A DNA stretch of 64,000 bases from positions 45,364,441 to 45,428,440 of the forward strand of contig JAPTYO010000008.1 of the NCBI GenBank assembly GCA_036873135.1. The letters run 5' to 3'. A program made the position numbers and the translations under genes. Below are positions 55,150 through 64,000 of this stretch, piece after piece (the stretch's first letter is position 1; each line of letters begins with the position of its first letter). The notes under the pieces are model-generated. The model did not search any database, was not told the DNA's origin, and saw only the letters and a list, made by a program, of their open reading frames with translations. This stretch comes from Clarkia xantiana subsp. parviflora. Its lineage: Eukaryota; Streptophyta; Magnoliopsida; Myrtales; Onagraceae.

Positions 55150-55154
55150 CACCA

Positions 55155-55333
55155 CGTAGGGCTTCTCTAACAAGAATCTCTACGGGTCCCGACCGGAGGA
55201 TCGCAAACTCCCTCGAGCAAGGATCTTGGACTACGATTACTCTTGAGGTATGTGTAAACTTTCCGTTGCGTAATTGATATTACTAGCACATACCATGTTT
55301 GAGTTCCGTAGTGATTACTCCCGTAATCTAACA
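55155..55333 (+). repeat. Copia LTR region, segment 4 of 4 (LTR 3' end)
   Basis: It aligns with about 61208-61388, ending CCCGTAATCTAACA. No TGGTATCAGAGCC primer-binding site follows, unlike at element H. This LTR may serve as 3' LTR of the upstream copia element and as 5' LTR of G. Confidence 0.75.
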
Positions 55334-55796
55334 TGTATGATGTGGAAGTTTCATGTATGACACGTATGCTTGAATGTTGAGAATGAAGCAGCATGTTATA
55401 GTTTACTTAGAAAGTAGAATTATATGAATGCTAGCATGAGTTCCTCAGAACATTAGACGCATGAAGCGTGTGCATGATGTGTGGTTTGAATGATGAATTT
55501 AGCTTGCTATGATGATTTACTTGTGTAGTAGAATTATATATGCATGCATAATTTCATAGGAACATTTTTAAATACAAAAGGGCCTTGGGAAAGCCAAGAT
55601 CGGGTATGCTTATTTCAAAGTTCCCGTTCAGGTAATTTGCGAATAAAACCATTTTTAAAGAGACTGATCTATTTGGATTGAAGACGACGGTAGTGTGAAC
55701 TCTTTCGCGTACCCCCTTCCCTCGGTTTACTGGCGGTCGGCTGGTTTAGATGGCTGAGGAATCATTATTTTCGTATTCCATCTTAATAGATATCCG
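55334..55796 (+). other. Leader region of copia G; no gene seen
   Basis: AT-rich sequence without a useful ORF lies between the LTR end and the gag-like ORF. Confidence 0.5.
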
Positions 55797-56138
55797 ATGT
55801 ATGCAATTCTTTCTCAAAATGTTATTGTCTCCCTGATTATGCATGATTATCAATGTGTTAGTTTTCATGGCGGGTCAGTTCACTTCTACGATCCTCGCAA
55901 TCTGGATGGTATGGATTATTATGCATGGAGTGAATATGTAAGGGAAATTCTCATGGCTATAAATACACATGAATGTATTGACGCTGAAATGGGAAGGACA
56001 ATGGTGAATGAGTGTGGCAATCTCAAACCCCGTCAAGGGATTAGAGGGCTTGATGACCGGAAAGCTTGTAAGGTGATATTGGCATCCTTGGATAAAGAGG
56101 TTGCAGAGGACTTCAAACTCAACTACAGTGTTCTTTAA
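55797..56138 (+). pseudogene. Copia G gag-like N-terminus
   Basis: A 113-residue ORF with FYDPRNLDGMDYYAWSEYVR and LMAINTHECID. An L-D-G-x-x-Y-x-x-W pattern is typical of the start of copia Gag (UBN2/DUF4219-like). It continues with LASLDKEVAEDFKLN and ends after that. Typical copia Gag is about 300 residues, so two thirds are missing or decayed. Confidence 0.6.
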
Positions 56139-56640
56139 CTTTGGTCTGCCTTCAAACTGCGTTTCAGCAAAGGGAGGGCAGCTGAAGCCAGAAAAGTATT
56201 GTTTAGAGTATGTTGCCCTACTTTCTCGTGATGCTAGAGTAAAACCCGCGTCGGATCTTCAGGACGAAAGATCCAATTGGAGAAAGGTACTCAATATTGC
56301 ACAGAGATACCCGTTATCATGGTTGGCTGACGACAAAGGATTGGGTTACTTGATCGAATCTATTAATTTTACCATGGTACTATTCGCCGAAAGCAACCAA
56401 AAGGAGCCGGAAGGTTCCGTTGTGTATCACCGCAAGAAATCAAGGGAATCAGTAGAGGGAACGGGATCAAATCGATCCACAAACGAGATCCGGTGTTCTT
56501 TCAGTGTCGTTGGTCGAGTTGGCAGCGGTTCTCTTTGCATCTTTACCTTTGTCTTCTTTTACAGCTTCGTAGATGATCTAAACCAGACACATTGTCGCTA
56601 TTTCTCTTACTATTCGATTAAATGTTTGAATTTTGGTTGA
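56101..56640 (+). CDS. Unassigned ORF of 179 codons inside copia G
   Basis: It is open through 180 codons in an AT-rich region. Residues 50-80 (DLQDERSNWRKVLNIAQRYP) are charged and soluble-looking. The C-terminal 50 residues are hydrophobic (SLCIFTFVFFYSFV). I do not recognise a family. It overlaps the gag-like ORF by 38 bases in another frame. It could be a chance ORF in decayed gag or a captured fragment. Confidence 0.25.
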   Translation: MQRTSNSTTVFFNFGLPSNCVSAKGGQLKPEKYCLEYVALLSRDARVKPASDLQDERSNWRKVLNIAQRYPLSWLADDKGLGYLIESINFTMVLFAESNQKEPEGSVVYHRKKSRESVEGTGSNRSTNEIRCSFSVVGRVGSGSLCIFTFVFFYSFVDDLNQTHCRYFSYYSIKCLNFG

Positions 56641-57726
56641 TTAAGATTCGGATTTATTGAATATAGTAGTTTCCATTCGATTCAAAATGTGATCTACTTG
56701 TCAAGATTAATCGACCCAATAAAACGAGATCGATCCGAAACGAAATTAAAAACCAAAATATCTACCATGTGTCGCTGGTCGGATCAAACAATTACCCTCA
56801 CCCTCATTCATCTAAAATTGCGAAACATCGAAATACCATTGATATCCATCGATTGCGTAGTTCTAAGAACGAACTGATTTAATCTTTCTCATTTGTTAGT
56901 ACTCTGTTACATGATAAATTCTGTAATGATGAACATGTTTGACACTGATTGGATTAAGTTAAATTGAATTTTGGAAACGGAACAATTTATTCCATGGAAT
57001 GGAACATGGAATGAGCGCCACGAGCGTGTGTACCTCGAAAGACGGAACACATCATTTTCAAAGTACGAATTTAATGATGAAGTGTTTTAAAGAATGAATG
57101 CGGGATTTTCATTTGCCTCCCTTTGAAAATAATTCATTCAATACTTGCACGATGATGAGAGGTATGCTTCACAAGCTACCACGAACTCGTAAAGTATAAA
57201 CTGGCGCATAAGGCAAAAGCTCAATGCACAGTTCAAAGATGGATAAGTCTTGGAAATGAATTAGCTACTAAAAAGGATGATGTCGGTAAAACGGCTCTCC
57301 CACTAAATGCCTTGAATGAGTAGTTTGGAAAACACATTCATATTGATAAAGCACTCCATCAACTATATTGGTTAAAATACGACGCCATAAAAGCTAAAAG
57401 GAATGATAACGAGTTAAATCTTATCATCATGCGACATTAACTTACGCATTAAACAAGTATTTGAAACGAGAGTATGATGACTACACTTAGAGGATACATA
57501 TTTAATTTGGCTTATGATAATGGTGTTGGGGTCGAACATGAGACGTTACATAACTTGAGGACGAGTTTTCAAAGCTTGGTGAAATCAAAACAGATGAAGT
57601 CTTTATCGAATTAGAGCAGGATAACGATGATAGTCAGGTCCCACTTACTTCGAGTGGTAGATTTGAGGCAGCAACACAAGTGAATGAAATGGTGAATGAA
57701 GATGGGACATTTTCATAGTAAATCCT
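56641..57726 (+). other. Decayed copia G region (expected gag end, protease and integrase)
   Basis: No ORF above 62 codons has a recognisable domain. Around 57560-57700, fragments such as FIELEQDNDDSQVPL look like the acidic linker between copia integrase and RT. CCHC, protease and integrase motifs were not found. Confidence 0.5.
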
Positions 57727-58773
57727 GTGGGAGGAGTTAATCCTACCAAACAGATCACTATTGCTGCATTTGTGAATCAAGTTGAACCTGATAATCACGT
57801 TGCCGAACAGCTGGATGAAAATCCAATAATACCACAACTACCCATTGTTCCTAGTGGGAGTGGGTTAACCAACTTGGTTCCAAGACCGAGAGGTCGTCCA
57901 AGGAAAGTTGTAGGTCAAGGTTCTAGCACTGCCCTTGTTCTCAATGGGAGTGATGCTCTGATAAAAAGCATTATTCCGAGTGGGAGCAACGTTCAGATTC
58001 AAGATGGGATTAACGAGCCTAGACGCAATCAAAGGCATCAAACTTATCCCAAGAAGTTTCCCATCGGGAGGGGTGAGATATTCACCCTAACTTATGTTGA
58101 TGAACCAGTAACGGTTCAACAAGCGTTGATTGGACCTCAAGTGAAGGAATGGAGGAAAGCAATGGAGGAAGAGATCGCCTCAATGAAAGCCAATTCGATA
58201 TGGTCTTTAGTTGATTTACCTGCTAACCGCAGGGCCATAAGGGCTAAGTGGGTTCTGAAACTGAAACTTACTGATGATGGAAATGTCAAGCGATACAAAG
58301 CTCAACTAGTTGCGAAAGGATACACCCAGCTTCACGGAGTGGACTTTGATGAAACATACTCACCGACTATGCGGTACACCACAGTCAGGGAAATCCTAGC
58401 CTTGGTAGCATGCCTCGATCTAGAGCTGCACCAAATGGATGTTAAGACTGCATTCCTCCACGGAAACCTGGAGGAAGAGATCTATATGGAGCAACCGGAG
58501 GGTTTCATTACTTTTGGTAACGAACATAAAGTTTGTAAACTCCAAAGGTCTATTTACGGTCTTAAACAATCGTCTCGGAAATGGTACCGCAGGTTCCATG
58601 AGGAAATGGTTGGAAACGGATTCGTGAATATCCACGAGGATCCATGCGTGTATACAAAGACCTCCGGGTCTAAGTACGTCATCTTAACTTTATACGTGGA
58701 TGACATACTCATTGTTGCGAACGATGTGATTTTCATGCACGAATCAAATTCTTGGTTGGCATCTGTATTTTAG
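57727..58773 (+). pseudogene. Copia G reverse transcriptase
   Basis: A 348-residue frame. An integrase-RT linker (about residues 1-130) contains RRNQRHQTYPKKF. The RT follows, with WRKAMEEEIASM, KWVLKLKLTDDG, KAQLVAKGYTQ, DFDETYSPTMR, QMDVKTAFLHGNLEEEIYM, YGLKQSSRKWYRRF and YVDDILIVAND. All catalytic aspartates are present. TAG at 58771 ends the frame within the RT, and more stops follow up to 58980. Confidence 0.93.
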
Positions 58774-59667
58774 ATGAAGGGCATGGGAGAGGCTACGTAC
58801 ATCTAGGGCATTAAAATTGCTAGAGATCGTGGCGCCCGGAGATTGTGTCTATCTCAGGAAGCCTATATCAACTAACTGTAGAGAAGGTTTAAATTAAAAA
58901 ATGCCTAACCCATGGAGACGCCGGTAGTATTCGGGTGCGCGTTGTCAAAGTGTGACGGCCCGAAGAAATAACAAGAGTGTGAAGAGATGAGGAATTCCGA
59001 GTATCTAAGCATGGTCAGAAGTCTCATGTACGCCATGCTTTGCACACGTCCATACATCTGTTACGTTGTGGGCCTAGTAGCAAGATTCCAATCAGACCCT
59101 GGCTATCAACATTTAAAAGTTGTAAAGTGGATCATACGATATCTAAAAGGTACTGCCGACTACGTACTGTGCTTTGATGGCAGGAGGTTAGAATTGACCG
59201 GATTCAATGACGCCGACCATGGTGGCGATCCAGATGATCGTAAGTCCACCACTGGAGGAGTGTTTCTCCTTGCTGATGCTGCCATTTCATGGACGAGCAT
59301 AAAGCAATCATGTGTCGCGTTGTCTACGATGGAATCGGAATTCGTTGCTCTTTCCAAAAATGCACAGGAAGCGGTCTGGCTGAAAAGGCTTCTTACTGCG
59401 CTGCTTGGTGGCGATGTCGAGAGTAAACCTGTGAAGGTGTTCTCTGACAGTCAAGCATCCATTGCGGCAGTAAAGAGTCCAAAGTACCATAGTAGGACTA
59501 AACACATTGATGTGAAATATAATTATGCTAAATCTATGGTAGAAGATAATATAATAACTTTAGAATACTCGCCCACTGATTACATGGTGGCGGACCCATT
59601 AACTAAACCATTACGCAGAGAGACATTTGAAAAGCACATTAAACTGCTTGTATTGCGTAGGGTTTAG
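58774..59667 (+). pseudogene. Copia G RT end and RNase H
   Basis: 58774-58986 holds broken RT sequence (KIARDRGARRLCLSQEAY, then PMETPVV). ORF 58987-59667 gives RNase H with YLSMVRSLMYAMLCTRPYI, DADHGGDPDDRKSTTG, CVALSTMESEFVAL, DSQASI and HIDVKYNY, ending ADPLTKPLRRE and LVLRRV. The second half matches 1-185. Confidence 0.93.
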
Positions 59668-61388
59668 AAGTGGGCGTTTGTCTGTAATAACATTTTGATA
59701 ACTTGAATGTTACATTTTTTAGAGAATTTCAATTTGATTTTATGATTCATCGACGTCATAATGATTAATTACATCGGATGTACGGTCTATAAACTGAGTC
59801 ATAGGAGGACGTAATCCTCTGCTTAAAATTATGTCAAATGTGGACCTTGCCTAGTCACACAGGCACAGTCGTCTTGTAGGCGAGGGGGGCCTCTGCCAAA
59901 AGCAAGACTGGTCAAGAGCCAGTTAAGAAACTTGGTTATGCAAAACGATCATTTGTTTCGGATTAACAAGACATGATCTTCGTTTTATACTTCGTCGGTG
60001 ATGAACTCCGTTCATCATTTAACCACATTCTGGGCCAGATGAAATTCTGCGATAGCATCATTGACATATCCCATGCCTGACATTGTTTGGGTATTCTATC
60101 GACGCGTGCTTCATACGACGCGTGCCACGATCGACCACGGGAGATAGAATCTTCGCGATTTGGACGTGCTAGATAGAATCTTCGCGATTTGGACGAGCGC
60201 AAACTTCTTCACCTTGAGCGTGTGATTGATCCAGGGAGCCTTATGAAGAGACGCCCGAAGTATCCTCATGGACTCAGAACTCATATCTAAGGTCAGACTC
60301 AATGTTCGTTGTCCGACGTACGAGCGTAGTGCTAAAGAAAAAGGCCAAGTGACCACGTCATTGGAAACCGGTTGGGTTTTACTAAGGGTATGAGCGTTGG
60401 GGATGGTCAATTTCACCTGTAATTTTCCGAATCTCGTACTCACTAGGTGGCCACTAACCGGATATTAGTTGAAGGTTGTGAATACTTGTACGGATGCCCT
60501 GGAGAAGTATTCCTATGTGGAAACTGGGCAATCGGAGAATTAACAGTTAACCTAGGATACAGCGCGATACAAATTGATGTTTTTAACAGGTTGATTTGAG
60601 ATAGGGAATCAATGTTTTGTGGGTTCTACAACACTCATATCAGATGAGTAGCACGATGCCAGTCGTATCCGCCGGTCGCTTGGCAAACCTCGTATGAAAT
60701 ATTCAGAAGCAGGGGCAGAATCAAAAGAGTGGAATGTTTATGTAGTTTGGACGACAATACATTAACAAGCACCCTCCCATTCCGGCGAGTGGGAGCTGTT
60801 AGCATATGGTGACTAGGCGCCGTAATTGGTAGCCCATTAATAGTAACCTAAGAAGTTGGGTTAAGGTCACATTAGAGAAATTGGGCTTGACCCAAATCCC
60901 AATTGACGTGAGAGGCCCAAAACTGGGCCTCCCTAACATAAGTGGCCGGCCAAAATATATGAGGTGCAAAGTGGACTTTTGTCCACTTTGCTCCTCCTAA
61001 ATAAGGGGTGTTAGGGTTTTATTTTGGGTAATTCACAATTCTTTCTAAGTAATGATTTGAGAGAAAAATCCTTCCCCCCTTTTGAGCATACTTCGGCCGA
61101 ACCCTTAGACCACCATCAAAGGTCTGCTAATTTGCTTAGATCAAAACACTCCGGAGATCCGTCCCTGCCAAGAATCGATCAGAGGCTTTGCTGTGGAGCT
61201 AATGCCACGTAGGGCTTCTTTAACAAGAACCTCTACGGGTTCCGTCCGGAGGATCGTAAACTCCCTCAGCAAGATCCTTGGGACTACGGATAAGGTATAA
61301 GATATGTGCACATCTTCCGCTGCGTAATTCTTATTACAAGCATGTACCTTATTTATGTTTCCGAAGTAATCAACCCCGTAATCAAACA
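59668..61388 (+). repeat. 3' LTR region of copia G
   Basis: About 1.7 kb ending CCCCGTAATCAAACA. It is similar to the four LTR segments listed above. A 26-base word with GATAGAATCTTCGCGATTTG is tandemly duplicated at 60144-60190, a change absent from the other copy. The LTR start is uncertain; TGTTACATTTTTTAG at 59709 is one candidate. Confidence 0.8.
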
Positions 61389-61391
61389 GAA

Positions 61392-61960
61392 TGTAGGCCA
61401 AGCCTTGTCGCATTGGCTTGGCCGTCTTGACGTAGAGGGGTACCTCTACTATATCAAGACCGGCTAAGAACCACGGTAGCAGCCTGGTTAAGCAGAACGA
61501 TCAATTGGTTTCGGGGTAACACGATATGATCTACGTTCTGCAAGTCGCCGTAACAAACTTTGCTCGTCAGACATCCATATTCTGGGCTAGATGACGAATC
61601 TGCGATAGCATATGAAATTTCTCACTCCCGTCTAAATTCAGGTTATTTTATCGATGCGCAATTCATAATGTGTGCCATGTTCGACCACCCTAGACCTAGG
61701 AGGTGCCAAATTGTGTCACGCAATTTACTTTGGAGATCCATCCCGCGAAGAATCGGCTGAGGCTTTGCTGTGAGGCATAATCCGCGCAGTCTTCTCTAAC
61801 AGAACCTCTATGGGACTCGTCCGGCGGATCGAGAACTCCCCTTCAAGCGATCAAAGGTACATAGAAACAAAGTAGGTATGTGCACTATCTTCCGCTGCGT
61901 ATTAGTTACCTAGCACATATGTTGATATAGTTTCTGTTGTATCTACCCCGTAATCCTACA
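61392..61960 (+). repeat. 5' LTR of copia element H
   Basis: A 569-bp LTR with terminal inverted repeat TGTAGG/CCTACA, followed by a copia primer-binding site. Both ends resemble copia G's LTR (GGGCTAGATGACGAATCTGCG; CTTCCGCTGCGTA; ACCCCGTAATC), but about 900 bases of G's middle are missing. It is therefore a shorter, diverged relative. The partner LTR would lie right of the window. Confidence 0.75.
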
Positions 61961-61961
61961 G

Positions 61962-61979
61962 TGGTATCAGAGCCAGGTT
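61962..61979 (+). other. Primer-binding site of copia element H
   Basis: TGGTATCAGAGCCAGGTT lies one base after the LTR. It is the classical site complementary to the 3' end of initiator methionine tRNA, used by most plant copia elements. Confidence 0.93.
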
Positions 61980-62675
61980 AGGGAGTTCGTGATTTTGATA
62001 AGTTCTTGGGTTTTGTTGGTGTTGGCCGAAAATTTTAAACATGGATTTAAAGTTTAAAAAAAAAACGATTTTTTCAATCTTGTTGGTCGTAATTTTTCAT
62101 GATGTTCATAGTGAAGATTGATGTTCATGATCTTCAACAAAAACAAGACTTTTATCAAAATTAAACATTGGGTTCTTGATCTTTGGAAAAATTGATCTTG
62201 AAATTTGACCACAAACCCTTATCCTAGTGATATTCAGCCGAACTTCTCTAGGTACAAGGTGAAATTTTTAATTTCTTAGTCCACAAGTAACCTAAAGAAT
62301 CCGAAATTTTTCAGAAAATTAAAAGTTTTTACTTTTAAAATTTCGACCGAATATTATGGTCCTATGAATATAGGTCAAAATTAGGGTTAGATTCACAAGA
62401 TAATTATGAATAGAAACTATCAATATATCTAGCACAAGTTTAGGGATGTAGATATTATTGATAGATTTAGTTGCCTAAAAGAATGAGAAAATATATAATA
62501 TTGATAGATAACATATCCCTAATATTGAATATTGACAATTATATATATATATATATAATATTGTCGAATATATATATGTATATATATTGTTGATTGATTA
62601 TATATCTAAATATAGAATCTTGACAATACATATTATTGGTGAAACTATATCCCTAATATTGAATATTGACAATAA
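61980..62675 (+). other. AT-rich leader of copia H and flanking sequence; no gene seen
   Basis: It contains TATA microsatellite runs (62535-62555 and 62567-62590). No copia Gag start is found before the MITE. Confidence 0.5.
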
Positions 62676-62684
62676 TATATTTAA

Positions 62685-63291
62685 GGGTTAAAGGTACTTT
62701 TCATACCACATGTTTAACCGAATGTGACTTTTAGTACTAGATGTTTAGTTTTGGATACATTTGGTACCAAACGTTTGAAAAAATGTGGCTTTTGGTACAT
62801 CCGTTGGTTGGCCGTTAGTTTTGGCCGTTAAATGACATGTGCAAGTCACGTGATCGACTCTAAACTTTTAATTTTGTTCAATTTAGTCCCTCAAATATAT
62901 TCATAACTTTTATTTTGTTTAATTTAGTCCTAAAGCTTCAAAATCGAACCCAATTGGGACCTATCTCCAATTGGGTAAATTTGACCCAAATGGGGCTATG
63001 TCAATTGAATTCGATTGGTTTAATTGGGTCCGATTTTGAAGTGTTATGACTAAGTTAAACAAAATAAAAGTTAGGAATATATTTGAGGGACTAAATTGAA
63101 CAAAATTAAAAGTTTAGAGTCGATCACGTGACTTGCACATGTCATTTAACGGCCAAAACTAACGGCCAACTAACGGATGTACCAAAAGCCACATTTTTTC
63201 AAACGTTTGGTACCAAAAGTATACAAAATTAACATCCAGTACTAAAAGCCACATTCAGTCAAACATGTGGTATCAAAAGTACCTTTAACCC
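62685..63291. mobile_element. Foldback MITE, Mutator type
   Basis: A 607-bp element made of two inverted arms of about 270 bases, with high identity by eye, around a loop of about 60 bases. It begins GGGTTAAAGGTAC and ends GTACCTTTAACCC. A perfect 9-bp duplication, tatatttaa, flanks it at 62676-62684 and 63292-63300. The duplication length and long inverted repeats fit a Mutator-like non-autonomous element. No coding potential. Confidence 0.9.
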
Positions 63292-63300
63292 TATATTTAA

Positions 63301-63540
63301 GTATATATATATATATATATTGTGTTTCCAAATATATGTGTGTATATATATTGTTGATTGATTATATATCTCTAAATATAGAATATTGACAGTAAATATA
63401 TATACATGTTTGTGCCGAAATATATACATATATGTGCAGAAAACTTGAAATTATTTTATAATTAATTGTTATTTGGTGGCTTAGTTGAGTTTTTAGTGGA
63501 CTTTAAAAACCCTACTTAGCCCACACGTAAGCAATTTCGC
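63301..63540. other. AT-rich flank right of the MITE; no gene seen
   Basis: It has TA microsatellite at 63303-63321. The 60 bases around 63333-63392 repeat those at 62567-62626 on the left side of the MITE. Confidence 0.6.
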
Positions 63541-63880
63541 TTGAACCCTATTGGTAATGGGCCGGTCCAAATTTTAACACATTTGGGTCGGGCCAACCGA
63601 ACCCATAAGACCAAGGGAACCCGACCAGACCGAAGCGGGTCAACCGAATCGTACCGGGTCGGGTTCAGGGGTCCTAAACCGGTGCGGGTCAACCAAACGG
63701 GTTTTCTCAATCGGTCCAACCCATTTGGGTCGGGTCAGACCAGGGGCTAAAATGGGTCGAACCGAACCGAATTCCTATTTTAAAACCGAACCGATCTGGC
63801 CGAACCATTTCAAACCGAACCGGACCGGGCCGAACCGGCATTGACTGAACTGGATTTTACGAACCGGTCCGAAACAAGTC
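63541..63880. repeat. Degenerate CCGAACC/GGGTCGG repeat tract
   Basis: Words such as CCGAACCGAACC, GGGTCGGG and CGGGTCAACC recur irregularly. This kind of degenerate repeat gives proline-, asparagine- and glycine-rich ORFs on both strands (63516-63719 and 63541-63750) without meaning. Confidence 0.75.
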
Positions 63881-64000
63881 AAATTTAAAATAGGATAGTC
63901 AAATTTTTAAATTCAACTGTTTTCGAACTTTAAAATTACCTACACGGTGCTTATAGGTTTAAACCCGATGCCTTGTTTCAATTATGGGGATAGATCTCGG
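63881..64000. other. Right window end; no feature seen
   Basis: Mixed-composition sequence with no ORF or repeat that I recognise. Confidence 0.5.

Larger units (their letters stand above)
55334..61388 (+). mobile_element. Copia element G, decayed
   Basis: It contains a gag-like ORF, RT and RNase H in copia order on the + strand, followed by a 3' LTR of about 1.7 kb. The integrase region is not recognisable and no primer-binding site is found at the left. Its boundaries depend on how the upstream LTR is assigned. Confidence 0.75.

Noticed and set aside
63516..63750. ORFs on both strands near the right end
   Set aside because: They are produced by a degenerate CCGAACC repeat; composition is biased and there is no domain.

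Overview
This is a plant nuclear genome window made almost entirely of transposable elements. I see no host gene, rRNA, tRNA or CRISPR array. The host is probably a flowering plant. This rests on the retroelement families, the iMet-type primer-binding site of the copia elements, and a foldback MITE with a 9-bp target duplication. I cannot name the species.

The base layer is a run of related Ty1/copia elements on the + strand. It contains the 3' coding end of one element (1-185) and its LTR, a decayed element G (about 55334-61388), and a 569-bp LTR plus primer-binding site of a third element H (61392-61979). Three other retrotransposons interrupt the first copia LTR: A (964-33482, minus), C (34035-45028, plus) and E (45253-55149, plus). 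Element B (7456-28674, plus) sits inside A, and element D (17474-27656, minus) sits inside B. All five insertions keep a perfect 5-bp target duplication (A gccac, B gtgac, C gtcca, D tggac, E cacca). This fixes the order: copia LTR, then A, then B, then D. By eye the LTR divergence agrees, at about 3% in A, 1-2% in B, under 1% in D and almost none in E.

A, B and C are Ty3/gypsy elements of Tat type, each about 11 kb once nested DNA is removed. Each reads LTR, primer-binding site, gag-protease-RT-RNase H, a second archaeal-type RNase H, integrase without chromodomain, a tandem-repeat array, then a multi-exon ORF on the opposite strand, polypurine tract, LTR. The antisense ORF resembles the plant 'putative gypsy type transposon' family and has four exons; the first is only 7 nt. 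All copies carry stops or frameshifts. B has the longest open gag-pol frame.

D and E are two copies, in opposite orientation, of a 10-kb non-autonomous family. They share the primer-binding site and LTR termini of the Tat elements but have no recognisable RT or integrase. Each keeps a gag-like start, a decayed protease, tandem arrays with short hairpins, and an antisense spliced ORF in the same relative position as in A, B and C. Their LTRs hold arrays of a perfectly palindromic 34-bp unit.

The right end (61980-64000) is AT-rich copia-internal and intergenic sequence. It holds a 607-bp Mutator-type foldback MITE (62685-63291) and a degenerate CCGAACC repeat.
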